Made by a program: the position numbers and the translations under genes. From Udeniomyces pyricola (lineage: Eukaryota > Basidiomycota > Tremellomycetes > Cystofilobasidiales > Mrakiaceae): a DNA stretch of 64,000 nucleotides. The stretch lies in NCBI GenBank assembly GCA_039545295.1, contig BCIK01000008.1:235900-299899 (forward strand). Reading direction: 5' to 3'. Of this stretch, positions 45,043 through 58,000 are shown in pieces (positions within the stretch are counted from its first letter, which is position 1; each line of letters begins with the position of its first letter). The notes beneath the pieces were generated by a model. That model did no database searches. It was not told the origin of the DNA and worked only from the letters and a program-made list of their open reading frames with translations.

Positions 45043-48000
45043 TCAATCAAACCTCTGTCCGCCCTTCATCGTGAACGCCGCACCAGCAGCAACATCCTCC
45101 GTAAACCGCGTCTCGGCCTCTGCCGCTTTCGGTCTGTAACTCTGCTTGCGATGGATCGCATGTCGATCACCCGCCTTGACGGCCGCTCCAAGTTCGGGAT
45201 CGGCCTTTTCAATCATGGCGAGATCTTTTTCTTGTCGATGGACGAGGATTGAATCGGAAGTAAAGAGAACGTCCACTGGGAGGGTTATCATGGAATCGAG
45301 ATGAAACAATCGAGGATCGATAGTCAGCGGTCTGCTCATGTACGATTACGTGCAGTCGCCACGTCTGATCAGTCCTCAGATGTGCGGCGCAAAGACGTAC
45401 TTTCTTCGAGCGTCCGGCCTGCCGTCTCGGGGTAGAGGAAGTAGATGTTGGGAAGTGTAAAGAAGTTGAGGAGAGCAAACAGGATGAACTAGAGTCGAAA
45501 GCGAGAAAAAATATAAACGGTCGTCAGAGAGGTTCAAATTATATAACAGTACGGCTCAGGTACTCTACTTGGCTGGACCTGCAAGAAAGACTGCAGAACG
45601 ATTGAAATGGGCTTACAGTCCAGTACGTGATGGAATTGAACAAGAATGGAGTGATAACAGTAATGATGCCATTACCCCAACTCCAACCCAACACACTGAC
45701 ACCTCCTCCTCGTGCACGGATGAAGGACGGGGAAATCTCCGTAGGATAGAGCCAGGGGACCGTAAGCCATGTAGCGCTGATCGATTAAATAAATAAAAAA
45801 AGAGGTACACCAGCGGAAAGGTTTATTGTTAATGGTCAAGATGAATGGATAGCATCAGTCAGTTGTTGACGTTGCAAGGTTCGGTGGGATTCGATGAAAA
45901 AGTGAGGAGTTGAGGGGAGGTATGAGGCCAATGAGGGCTAATATGATAAGTGCAAACTTACCCAAAGGTTGATGTGTAGACGAATGTAAACGTAGCCACA
46001 ACGGCTCTGTGGAAAGAAAGAAGAAGAAACCGCAAGGAAGAAGGAAGCGGAGCAGTCAGTAGACATCAACATGACTAACTCAGCCACAAAAGACGAGAAG
46101 GAGAAGAGAAAAAAAACTCAAAGGACTAACCCCCAAGCTGATCGAACGTTGCCTTCAGTAGCCAAGACATAACGCGCCCCAACTCCAGCAAAAATCAACG
46201 CGATTCCCATGACGATCGCGCCAATGTACAAGATCTTCCTTCGACCAAGTCGATCGAGAGTGAAGACGGCGATGAGAACAGAGAGAGTGTAGAAGATATC
46301 GTTCACGCCGGACAACCATTCGGCTTTGTAAGCGCTGTAACCGGCTTGTTGGAAAATCGTGGGCGCGTAGACCTATGAAGAAATCGTGTCGGTGGACAGA
46401 GAGGAGACAGTACATGATATGTGGTGGTGAGGGTCGGGATAGAAAAATTCGAGCTACATGAGCAATTTGCTTGTTCGGCCGGCACGGAATGCTAGCTAGA
46501 TACTCGTCAACTTCCTCAGACATGAAGAAGAAAAAGAAAGGATTCACATACAGTAACGACTCCAATTCCGACTAGTTCCTGCATGATTTGAAGCCAAATG
46601 ATCAACCAAACTCGGCGTCGAAGATGGAAACTGTCGCTACCAAACATCATCGCACTGTGATTTGATTGAACGCAATCGTAGATGTCCCAAACAGATCGAA
46701 ACGGCGAAAATGATCAGTTTCATGATAGAACTACGTACGTATCTCATCAATGTGGCCGAGATAGCGAGAAAGGTGAGGTCGGAAAGAGGTAAAGTCGAAA
46801 AAAAAAAAAAGAAGCAATGCGAAAGGCAGAGCGATACTGTAGTACTGACCGATAATTGTTGAGATGAGAATTCTGCCTCTCCACTTCAGCAACTTCCATG
46901 ATATCGTATAGCTCCTGATTGACCCCCTCGTCGTCCTCATTGGCGTCTGACGTTCGACAGATGGCGAGGACTTTGCGTGCTTCCTCGACGCGTCCCATTT
47001 TGGCGAGCCATCGTGGAGATTCGGGAAAGAAACCGATGCTAAAGAGGATGATGAGGAGAAAGACGACTGAATCGGCGGAGATGCGAAATCGTGATGGATG
47101 AAGAGCCACGAAAAAAAAAACGTGAGCATTTGAACGAGGTTGGGAAGTGATGACAACGTCAGAAACGATAACAAAAGCTAGAGAGGCGTCGCTCTTGGAT
47201 ACGCAGAAGTGAGTGTCACTCACGCTGGAAAGCTAGGGGGAACCTCCAAGAAAAGAGTTCGGAACGGTTTGATTTCCATTTGAGACCTTGAGAAGAAAGG
47301 CATCAGGCAGCAACCGATCACAACTCGAAGTTTATTCAGAACACGTCCTTTGCTCAAGAACCACAGTGCAAAGCATACAGAAGCGAAGGCGGTAGACTCA
47401 CCCCACTCCAGCCAGTATGCTGTAGCGAGTCCGGTGATGTTCAAAAAGAACGACGCTGCGAGGAACGCGCCCCGGTGGGACGATAGAGCGAGTTCAGACT
47501 CCCAAACGGGGATGATTGCATTCAAACCTCCGGTCCCCAAGCTATGATGTCAAACAAAGCAGACGTCAAGACGTTCAACCTCAAGTGAGTGATGATTTTG
47601 ACAGAGCAACACGTCCGACCCAAACTCCGAGTCGAGGGATAGACAAGAGCGCGAGAGATAGACAGGATTTGTTTGTTGATCTCTTGTGCTTACCCAGTGA
47701 TGACTCGGGCAAACATCATCCAAGTGATGTTCTGACAGGATGCTTGAAGACTCGCGCCGATGATGGCGATGATGCACGCTAGTTCGACGACCTTGACTCG
47801 CCCAATGCTGTCTCCGAGCGATCCGCCAACGAGACCACCGATCATGGTTCCCAGGTAATAAATTCCGACAATACCTATGTAAAAGGTAGCGTGATCGATG
47901 TCAGCCAGGGAAAGATGGGAAGGTTGTAGATCGTACGGTCAGCAAAGAGAAGTAGGGCCGAAATCATGATCAGTTCATTCTTGGTCTGCTTTATGGGGGT

Positions 48001-49032
48001 CGGAATTTGGAACGCACCACCGGTCGTGGCCGAATCCCTAGCGCTCTGTCCACCTACAACGACATTGTTGACAACATCCGAGTCCATTCCCATGAGGACT
48101 TTGTACGTTGCCGCGTTGTTGACACCCGACATGACTCCCTATCGCAGACCAAAGATCAAAGAAACGAGTCCCGAGTGTTGGGAAAGACACACATGAACCG
48201 TTAACCCTCCGACCGGACATTTGGTTCTGCTAAACATGAAACTCTTCCGAACTAAACAATTTTCAAAGTCTCGAGTCTCAGCTCTGAAGATCTGAAGACG
48301 TACCTGGTCGTAACCGTAAAAGAGAATGGCGAGACCTCCAATTGCCTGGATACACCACATCATAGCAGTTCCTTTGAAAGGGAGATGTCCCGTCGCTTTC
48401 CGATGGCCGAGGAAACGCGCCCAGCGAGGCTCTTTGGGCGGTGGAGATGCACATCTGGAGAAACCCAAAAGACGGCGTGAAGGAGATGAGAACGAACCGG
48501 ATAAGGTCGTAAATCAGAAAAAAGAAATCGTGATGGAATACGCTTCCGGACGAGAAGCACAAAGTGGACGACCGGACCGGGTCGGACGACCTTTCAATTT
48601 GACCGGTCCGATCTTCGACCGGAGTTCATGCGCTCATGAGGCTCTGCATGGTACGGAGCCGGACAAACGGCCAATTACGTAATACATAGAACGCTTTACA
48701 CTCGCGCGGGTATTTTCGACCATCCTTGATATACACTAGCTAGCTAGCTCTCGGTCCGCCACCTGTCCTCTCAGAAAACCGAACGAATCAAGGGAGGCAA
48801 GAAAGAGAGGAAGAGAGACCAATCCTTACACGTAAACTCGACGGCCTCGTTCGTCGATGCCTTCTCCCGCAAACTTAGGCGAGGTCGAAGTCCGACCGCC
48901 AGTCCCGTTGAGCGTGGAGAACGACTCATTGTGTTGAATAGCTGATGCTGTCCCCGTGGGGCTCGAAGAAATCGCATTAGTCTTTTCCTTGAGATCGCTC
49001 GCGGGGTGCGAACTGGTGGGCATGAATCCCAT
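45043..49032 (-). CDS. MFS sugar porter (sugar/H+ symporter-type transporter)
   Basis: Plasma-membrane transporter of the major facilitator superfamily, sugar porter family. Thirteen exons on the minus strand (first 48830-49032, last 45043-45275) sum to 2028 nt (675 residues). Family hallmarks: YGYDQGVMSGVN in TM1, GDSIGRVKVVE in loop 2-3, SHRGAFLAASFF, FPESPRWLAKMGR after TM6, LVGIGVVTVYAPTIFQQAGY in TM7, LDRLGRRKI in loop 8-9, WLTVPWLYPTEI in TM10, and PETAGRTLEE after TM12. The N-terminal tail is long (about 90 residues, Ser/Thr-rich) and so is the C-terminal tail (about 80 residues). A loop of about 40 residues between TM1 and TM2 (VLMGMDSDVVNN and on) is also longer than usual. The substrate cannot be told from sequence. 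The intron at 47287-47401 ends in CAAG. Confidence 0.92.
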
Positions 49033-50092
49033 GTTGTTGATCTTCCTTTTTTTCTTTTGGGGGGGGGGGGANGGGGTTGATCAGATGTGGATTAATTCGA
49101 TAGAATGTAGTCGATCCAATGAAATATGGATGGGGTTAGGCTCTTGATGTGATGGAAGGAACAGCGTAGAAGAGAATGGAGGTTGAAGTCAACTGCAGGA
49201 CTCAGACGGTGTGGGGGTGGAAGGATGGGGCAAACGAAGAACGATCGCCAAACAAGAGAGCATACAGTGGGGCAAAGGTCAAAGAAGAGGGGCACCAACT
49301 GATGACGAGTTGGAGAGATGATGACGACGACGAATGAGAGGAGAAAAAAAAAAAGAGAACTGGGACGGCAAAAGTTGAGGCCGTTAAACGTTAAGGGCCG
49401 GAGCTGATGATGATAAGCATCGACGTTCTAACATCGATCGCATAACCGGAACCGCCAAGGAGATATGCGTGTCTATTTATTGACGGTAGTCTGCTGAATC
49501 ATCAGTATCGCCTGCGTAACGTCTGAGATCTGACGTCTGAAGGCGAAAACAAAAGCCTTGGCATGGTGGGATCGCTTATAACGCGCTGCGCTCGATACGA
49601 GCCGGTCGGCGTTTATGCGTTCATACGTTTACAAACGTACAGTCAAATCCCTCTATACCTATGTCCTTTGATCCCATACTCCTTCATTCTACCTCAACGC
49701 GATTGAGGGTATGACGGACGCTAAGGCGACGTTGAGCAAGCGAGCTGCCCTGTACAGAACTCCGCTTTATACGGCGGCCGAGACGCACGACTTATAGACA
49801 AATTACATCAGCAAAGTCAATCTCATACAGCAGTCCGAGTTCTACATGATGTGACAATAGTATAGTTCAGATATTTCAGAGCCCTTTAGCTTATAGACAT
49901 GTCAGGCCCATGCAGGTTGTCACATCCTGACCTGCAGACTGCAGAGGCCATAGACATATATAGTCGTCGACAGACTTCCAAGCTCACACAGCATCCAACC
50001 CTTATCGATCATCTCCTCGATCGGACCATCCAGATCCTCACGCGTACGTAAGAACCCTGCCCATCGATCGCGGGACGTTAAACCGTACGTGC
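49033..50092. other. 1-kb promoter region of the sugar porter
   Basis: This lies between the sugar-porter start (49032) and the PPE1 stop (50093), both minus strand. It contains a G run with an ambiguous base (49059-49076) and mixed DNA. There is no conserved open frame and no RNA gene. Confidence 0.5.
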
Positions 50093-52135
50093 TCAGATTT
50101 CTCCGACTTTCTTGATACCTTTCAAGATGTTGGCCCCATCGTTGCGTCGCCAAAAGTCCACGAGCAGCTCCCCAAGCCTCTCGGGGCAGTCCTGATGGAT
50201 ATGATGGCCACAATCAGGTAGGACAACGTGTTGGAATTTACCTATTGAACCAGCAACCGGAATGGACGCGGTCAGATGAAAAAGAAAGGAGAATGAGAAT
50301 GAGAATGAGAATGAGGACAGACAAGAAGAAGAAAAAAAATAGACATCTGAGAAGGATGCATGATGACGATCAAGGATCATTCTTTTCCTTTTTTTCCTGA
50401 GGCCAAGTGATAAAAGTTCTCACCTTGCATCTGTCCAATCATCAATGGCTGATCCATTCGATCTTGACCGGCCAAAACCAACATCCGAGCGCTTCGAACG
50501 GCGAGGAACTTGGCGCTTAACCCGGCGTACCAGCTCTGCCAAAACGGGGAGCTCGCGAGAAGGTCCGTCTTCCAAATCATCCGGGAAGACGTCGGAGAGA
50601 GAGGAGTGATGATGGTGGGAACGGAGAGACGGGCTGAGAGGGAAGATCTGAGGACTTGGTTGGTGACGCTTCAGAACGAACAGAAGGGCAGAGAAATTGC
50701 GAAGGGGAGATGAGGCGCAACGATGAGGATTGAGCCACAAGTCAGATGACGCATCATTGGCCTGAGACCCATCGCGTCATGGTGAAAGCAAGCATGATTG
50801 ATAAGCAATCTGACTCACTGCCAGGCGATTGCCTCTTCGACCGACGCAAACGAGGTAGGTCTAGAAGCGATGATTGATGGCATAAGAGGGAGGGCTTCAA
50901 CTGCCGATCCCTCGACGACGTCCAAGACGATGACGCCACCGACACGGTACCCTCTTTGTTGAAGGAGTGGAATGACTTCAAGCACGGGAGCTGCACCCAT
51001 GGAGTGGCCAAGGAGAAATAGGGTCGGCGCAGTCTTCGGGTTTGGGAAGAGCGATGGAGAGAGGAGAAGCGAGAGGAGATCATGGGTCAAGGTCGAGAGA
51101 GAAAGATCTAGAGGCTCGGTCGCGGTCGTTGGTGTCGGTGAAGGAGTGTCTCCTAAACATGTTCAATTGTTGGGATGGGAAGAGAGGTGGTCAGAATGTG
51201 GTCTCGTCATTTAGTCGCCAAGCAAGAATCGTTTGCCAGACAAAGGTCCGACAGATCAAGAACGAGGCCACCTGGTCGGGAACGGTCTGTACGTCATCTT
51301 CGTTCTCCAACCTCTGATTGCTGATCCTGCTTCTGTTTCCCCCTGTCTTGCGGACCTCTTCAAACCAAACAAAAGAGCCAACGAGTACTGACCATGCCCT
51401 CTGACATCCCAACTCAACACGCCCAATTCCCCTCGACTTCCGTCTCGAACCTCCTTTGCCAGCACCGCAAAGCCCAAACCGCCTTCTCCACCTCCGTGGT
51501 GACACACAAGCACACTTCCTCTCGGATCGTCCCCCGGCAGAGGACACGGTGGATTGTAGTACGTTTGGAACGTCGGAGCAGAGTACGAGGAGCCACTGGA
51601 CGAGGGTCCATAGGGGGGATCGAGAGCTGGGGGTGTAATGCGGGACGTTTGAGTGAAGTAGTCAGGGATCGCTAGTAGAGGGGAATAAGCTGACGAGGGC
51701 TTGAAGCGACGAGAGTGCGATGCAGGAGGCAAACGACTAAAACATCCATAGCATAAAGGACGAGAGGCAAGACTTCATGTCAGCTACCGTAAGCTAATGG
51801 GGCCAGCATCGTCAGTCTCGGACCGGGTAACTAGGGTTTCCGGTCTCGACCGATGGGCGAAATATAGATGCTCGCTTGAATCGCGAGCATGGGCTATGAA
51901 CCAAGCACACTCGACGATCCTATGCGCCGTCAAGCATCACATACCCGAGTTCTTGGACGGAGTCGATCTCGTCGATCTCGTCATCGTCGGTTGGGAATGC
52001 GGGCGCGCCCGATGAGGAAGCAGCAGCAGTATCAGAGAACCGGATGGGACCTCCATCATTGTCGGCGTCATGTTGCTGGGAGGCCGGAAGCGGGGGGAAC
52101 TTGGTTTTGAAGATGGATTGGTGGAGGTTTGACAT
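50093..52135 (-). CDS. PPE1: PPE1, protein phosphatase 2A methylesterase
   Basis: Alpha/beta hydrolase that removes the C-terminal methyl ester of the PP2A catalytic subunit (PME-1 family). Five exons on the minus strand (51945-52135, 51393-51736, 50819-51152, 50424-50668, 50093-50241) give 420 residues. The N-terminal exon encodes MSNLHQSIFKTKFPPLP, as in other family members. The core shows VLVCHHGGGEGGLGF (oxyanion region), LSWDVRGHG, the nucleophile elbow LLGHSMGAAP (Ser near 229), LDVVEGSA, then family-specific SLSARLSVP, WKTDLLASSPFWQSWYAGLS and LAGQDRMDQPLMIGQMQGKF, and the catalytic His in DCGHHIHQDCPERL. All three catalytic residues are present. The fourth exon uses a GAAG acceptor. 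It is divergent from HAP3, with start codons 381 bp apart. Confidence 0.94.
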
Positions 52136-52516
52136 GGAGTGGGATAGAGCTGGACAGGGTGGATGATAAAGAGGAGCTGAGCCGGGTCGTTGTTGGAGAT
52201 GATGTCTGATTGACGAGGGGGATGGGTGATGAATGAGAGGAATCCGGCCCAGGAAGCGTTGATCAAGGTGATTGACAATCGAAAAGACAGCTTGTAGGCT
52301 TATACGTTGTAAGCGGATCAAGCTTCAAGCGCAAAGGACCTGAGCCGCAGCTATAAGCGCTAGACATATAAGCAGCCGCTTCCTTCGAAGCTGATTTCAA
52401 TGCTTGTCCTAATCCTACGCGCTCATCATCATCATCGATCCCTCCTGCATCCTCCCCCTCATACGCTAGTATAGCAAGATAGTGCTCCTTCACCACCCAC
52501 CTCACTCCTCCCATCC
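52136..52516. promoter_or_regulatory. Divergent promoter between PPE1 and HAP3
   Basis: These 381 bp separate two start codons facing away from each other, so both promoters must share it unless leaders are spliced. A (CAT/ATC)n stretch lies near 52419-52438. I cannot support any specific factor site. Confidence 0.5.
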
Positions 52517-54016
52517 ATGGCCACCACTTCAACCTCTTCGAGGGTCCCTATATCCCTCTCATACCACCAACCTCCGGACCTAGCCTCCCACACCTTTACC
52601 GACAGTCAGCTCGATGAGTTCAAGGAGCAAGACAGATACCTTCCTGTCAGTCTGTGCCCCTCACTCGACCATATCTCAGCCAGCCATTCAGATACACTTC
52701 CCGGTCCAGACCAAAAAGACAGGAAGACGTAGGGTGTCATGACGCGAGGACGAAGAAGAAGAAGAAGAAGAAGAAGAAGAAAAAAAAAAACGAGCATCCC
52801 GCCAAGCGGAGCAAGGGGTGGGAACAAGAGGATCGCTTCCGCGCACTTCTCCCCTCTTTTCCTTGATCTGATAACGAACTCAACCTCGATCCGAGCACTC
52901 GGCCGCTTCTCTCACTGCCCTCATTTCGCGCTCTGTCCTGATATCCCCTCAAATAATCATCTCTGATGCCTTAGGCATGCTGGATCATGTTGCCGGAGGC
53001 AAGGGAAAGAGAGACGTCGACCATCCGACGAATCCAGGCTCGGAACGGCCTTTTTCTCTCGCAGTTTGCCCGCGTCCACACGTACCGTTCCTTCCCCTGT
53101 CTCTCACTCACACCATGCCCTTGCCCGGTTCTCGTCCCTCTGCCTGACGAGGACTACTTGCTCATTGATCCGTTCCTTCGTCCGCATGTCTACCAGATTG
53201 CCAACGTCGCCCGTATCATGAAGGACAGCCTACCACCTAGCGCCAAGATCAGCAAGGAGAGCAAGGAATGCCTACAAGAATGCGTCAGCGAATTCATCAT
53301 GTTTGTCGTACGTATGCTTGACCTTTATTCGTCCATGGATGTGGTGTCCTCTCAAGGATTTGATACCCGCTCTGTACCCACGCAGAGAGAGAAAGAAAAA
53401 AGATTGGCAACATTGAATTATCGTGTCATGTTTCTACTTTATCACCGGGAAGGCTTTTCATTCGTGCGCTTACACGCATGTTTCTTACGGTCATGCTCGG
53501 TTCCCGGCTCTTACTCTTTCTACCCTGCACTAACATCCCTTTACTTCAGACCTCGGAGGCTTCTGATCGTTGCGATCAGAACAAGCGCAAGACGATCCAC
53601 GGCGAAGACATCCTCGAAGCCATGGAAGCACTTGGGTTTGACAACTACGTTGAAGTGCTCAAGATCTATCTCGCCAAATATCGCATGGTAAGTTTTACCA
53701 AGCTCCTACCGAGCCCGGGAGGTACTCTTTCTGGTTGTTCTCATTTGTTGAGTCTGATCTGATATCGGATGGGCTTTCTCTTGGGTGGTTATCATGTGGC
53801 CTTGTTTCTTCGCTGTAGCTCCAACGGGATAAACCCAAGCGACAACCCAAAGGATCCGTCACTGCTTACGATGTCAATTCTACATTGACGACCAGTGGCT
53901 CTGGCTCCTACAAGAAGCGGGCAAGGCCGACCGATGAAGATGAAGACGAGGACGAGGACGAGAACGAAGATGGTGATGACACTGATGGGGACGACGATGG
54001 CGACCGGCGGAGATGA
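52517..54016 (+). CDS. HAP3: HAP3 / NF-YB, CCAAT-binding histone-fold subunit
   Basis: Subunit of the nuclear HAP2/3/5 (NF-Y) complex that binds CCAAT boxes. Four exons (52517-52645, 53197-53307, 53550-53687, 53819-54016) give 191 residues. The histone-fold core is nearly canonical: [57 protein letters not shown] and [20 protein letters not shown], ending LAKYR. The C-terminus has KPKRQPKG, then a long Asp/Glu-rich acidic tail ending DRRR. The first intron is 551 nt, far longer than its neighbours, and splits the highly conserved YLP/IANV. The 3' 210 nt of that intron are open in the frame of exon 2, starting from an ATG at 52987. Confidence 0.95.
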
Positions 54017-54188
54017 TGACTATAGACCGCCTCTTTGACTTTCCATCTCAATCTGATAATCACTAGATCTCGACACATCATCAACCCTTCCTCAGCTATC
54101 TTTTTCTACCCTTGTTCCCTGGTTGTTATCCTCCTTTGCATCCAATTTCCGCTCGCGTCTCAGCTGGTCTGTCTCCGTCTGCAGATAG

Positions 54189-54282
<94 letters not shown>

Positions 54283-55053
54283 CTTTCCGTCTCTCCCTAT
54301 CTTTCTCTTCCTTCTTCTGTCTTTCCTGTTTTTCCTGCTTGACCTTTCCTCTTTGACCCGCGTCTTCTACTAGCCTGTTGTTCTCCTCACTATCGCTCAC
54401 GAACTCTCACTCCCGGCCCTCCTCCCCCTCCTTCGATCTACGGATTGCTCTTCGACTATCGCCGTGGATAACCTTCTTCTTTCTCCTCGATCGACTCTCA
54501 TTGCTCGCGCCTTTTTCTGTTTATTTCTCAACTAGCATCTTCCAATCGTCTCTTGATCTGTACATAATGTACACTAGTATATAAATTCTTTGGCGTCTCT
54601 TTTCTTCTTTCGCCTCGTTCGACCCTTTTTCTCCTGGTTTGGTCGGTCTGCTTTGATTTGTTCCTTTTTCTTTCTTTCTTCCGTCGACTTTATGCGATTC
54701 GAGGCTAGATGATCAACATACAATATATACATGGTGATTGACATACGCATGATGTGCACATGATCGATGCGCGATACAATCGCTCAGGGCAGCTGTACTG
54801 AGTGCGGGCTTGCAAGGACAGCTACAGGCGGTGCATTCACGTGCATTCCCCCTGTCTGGCTCGCCCTGCCCGATGACTTGTTGCTCGTACTTTCCCCTGG
54901 CGATCGCCCGTCGATCCTATAGCTTGCTTATTAGCTTGTCCGGTGTCCCTCGCCACCCCATTAACGTCTTCCCCTCAGCCTCTCCGATACCTTATACATC
55001 TCTCCATCTTTCATATCCCCAATTGACTCCTCCACCACTCTGCTCACTCAACG
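54017..55053. other. HAP3 3' region and RIC8 upstream region
   Basis: T/C-rich DNA with a long CTTT microsatellite (54189-54282), then AT-containing DNA. A CACGTG hexamer lies near 54837-54843 in ATTCACGTGCATT, about 215 bp before the RIC8 start. No gene is supported. Poly-Phe/Leu/Ser frames come from the microsatellite. Confidence 0.55.
54189..54282. repeat. (CTTT)n microsatellite, about 23 copies
   Basis: Uninterrupted CTTT repeats about 170 bp downstream of the HAP3 stop codon, probably in its 3' UTR or just beyond. It would make a polymorphic length marker. Confidence 0.97.
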
Positions 55054-58000
55054 ATGCAAGTCATCACCGCCGAGGCCTACACGTCTCTCCCCCCATACAC
55101 CCCTGCGACGAGCTCCCCCTACGCCGGCGTCTTTCGGAGCATCGTCAACGCCCTTCCTTCGGCTATCCACCCCTCGGAAAGAACTGTCCTCCTCAGAGCA
55201 TTGCTCACTGATCTTGGCGTCAAAGCAGACAAGGAAGACTGGTCGAACGAAGGTACGTTCGGCAAGAGAGATAGATGGGGGGAAAGGGTGGAGGAGGCAG
55301 TCCAAGCGCAGGGGGGACAAGGCATCGTCGCGTCGTTGTTCTAACGAGGAGATAGGGGCATTCCTCACATCCCAAGCGCACCCGTCCCAATCAATTGTCT
55401 CTCTCCGGGAATCCAAAAGATGACACGCTCGAGGTTGACGTGCTTTCGTTGTTACTATCGATGTTCAGTCAAGCTGCTGGCTCTCCAAGCCGTCAAGACA
55501 TTGGGCAGGAACCCGATTGGGAGTGAGGTCATTGCCGATGCTGAGGTGAGTGACTGGAGTTGTTTGCTTGGTCCTTCGGACTCTGTCGTGATGTGCCTGA
55601 GTGGAACTGCGGAGAATCTGGTCATATCTGAATGGAGGTCCACTTGGACTCTCGGGCAAGGTTAAATACACGAGTACGAGATGGAGCAACCAACAGCGCT
55701 TTCCATCTTGGATTTCTTCATCCTCCCGCAAGGCGTGCATCTTGATGGGTCGAACCAACTGGAGTTACCCGACAATCGTCATGTTGGCTGTTGTATGGCA
55801 TGATCGATAGCCCGTTGTTTCGACGCTGTTTTATGATCGACGTATCGCTACAATCGCATCTATAAAGAAGCCCTCAATCTGATATCTCACCCCCCCCCTC
55901 CCTTGTTCGCCCTTTCCTTGTGTTATTGGCAGTCCCTTCGGACCCTTCTCTCTTATGCTGCTTTGCCGAGCCCGCCTCCCTCTCTTTCTCTCATTCCTAC
56001 CACCAACAATAACGGTAGTGCCCTGACCCGATCTCCGTCTAAACGCATGGCCATCCTCCGACGAAACTCATCGCCTGTTCCCCCTCATGCGTTTGGCTCT
56101 CCCGTCTCCGTTGAAGCGTTGAGGGTGTTGGCCAACGGACTGCTGCTCCATGAAGCGGCTAGGAAAGAGATGTGGAAGCTGGGTGGAGCCTCTGGTTTGG
56201 TTAGTGGCCTGAGTATCGTGGAGAAGAAGGGTAAAGGAAAAAGGGACATTGGCGAGGTGAGTTGTGCATACATGCTATAGCCGTCCTTCCTACCTGTTTT
56301 TTTTTAGCACTGACTAGGGGAAAATAATAAACTAACTTGCTCTTTCCTGTATTGTTAAGCCGCAACCACCTACTCCCGACCTCACCTTTATCTTGGCTCG
56401 GATCCTCTTTTTGATGACCATCTCGCCCTTGCCAGAACTCGTGTCTCTCCTCACTACTATCCCAATTGTTCCCTCACTAGTCCATCGACTGGCTCACCCG
56501 CCATCTGCCAGTTCCGGCCCGGATTCCACGGTCGAACTTCTCAAGTTGACATTCAACCTTCTCTTGCATCTCCCTCGTCTTTCTGAGGAGGCTATCGCCA
56601 TGGACGACGCCGGAAGGTATCTTTCTGGCCTCAGCGGGGAAGGATCCGACGTTAATGACAAGAGAGGTGAAATTGGTGAATGGTGGGATGAACGACTTGA
56701 TGCGTACGTCTTTGCTGCCTTAATTGTAGACGAACGCCTTGGCTCGTCCTTCACTGATTGACTATATCATCCATGCAGCCTGTTACCCCCACTTCTCAAC
56801 CTTCTCTCGTCATACCCTCTTCCTCATTCGACTGTTCCAACCTTTTCCTCTCCCTCTGCAACCGCCTTGCCCCTCCCTCCGGTGCTGGCACAGACGCTCA
56901 ATACCCTTCTCGCATTTCCGACCCTTCCACTCGCCCTCAACTGGCTGCCACCTCGTCTACCATCTCGCTCTTCCTCTCCCGTACCAGACTCCCTAGCGTC
57001 CTCCTCGGAGCTCCCAGGTCCGACTCCGACGCTCTTTCAACGCGTCGTCAACCATTCCCACCAACACTCCATCTCCTCAAATTCGTCTCAATCCAGCTCT
57101 GCTACCGCCAACGGTCCTTCTACCTCTGAAAGGCTTCTCGACATGGCTGAGCGAATGACTAAGCCATGGGAGACACCTGATCCGTCCGACCCGGTCTCGC
57201 CCGAACTTGAAGCTACAGAGGGTACGACGGCTCTGAGCGGCTCGAGACCCGACCCGTACGAGCTTCAGAGAGGCGAGAAGCGACGCATGATGATCCCGGA
57301 CGATGACGTCGTCGAGGAGTCACTACCGGTGTTGTTCTTGGTTCTGAGAAGAGCATGCTCGGGAATCTCGGGGTTCAAGGCTGGCATCAAGGAGGCTATT
57401 TTGCCTGATGATCTGTGAGTAATCATATGACCATGGTGGGAGTTTTGACTGTCGCTCAGGATTCTTGGATCCTTTACTCGTTTATCCGATCTTGTCGTCG
57501 TTTTTCGGCGTCCATTGCGATAACATCATCTAACCCTGTTTTTTTTTTTTTTTTCCTCTCTCTCTGACCATCTTTGTGTGTAATCTGCTCCTCTTAGCGA
57601 TCGATCGCCCAACTCACTTCCGCTTGAACGGCGAACAACGCTTTTGGGAAGGCTGATCCGACTGCTTGTTGGCTCGCGCTACCCACATACTAAAAGCGCC
57701 ATTGGCGAGTTGCTCTACGCGTTGGCCGACTCAAATGGTGCGTTTGACCAAACGAACAAATGAAAAAGAACCCCAATATCCCTCTGCCTCTTGGGCCCCT
57801 CCTTCTATGTGCATCAAACAGGCCGCCAACCCGCTGACGCTCCTCTTTCCTCCCTCGCTAAACTCCCCCTTTATTGTTACCTTGTTGACGGTCCTCTAGC
57901 TTCGGAGCTCTCCAACCTCATCGGCTATGGAAATGCCGCGGGATTCCTCTTTTCCAAAGGAATCTCCTCACCCAATACCCATGAATCCGCGCCAGCTGAT

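Noticed and set aside
52987..53196. Treating 52987 as the true HAP3 start
   Set aside because: It would lose the conserved EQDRYLP immediately before IANVARIM. The exon at 52517-52645 supplies exactly those residues and splices in frame, so the intron-internal ATG is reported only as a possible alternative start.
54035..54400. Open frames of repeated LSFFLSFF or KKERKKER units
   Set aside because: They translate the CTTT microsatellite. There is no start context, homologue or exon structure.
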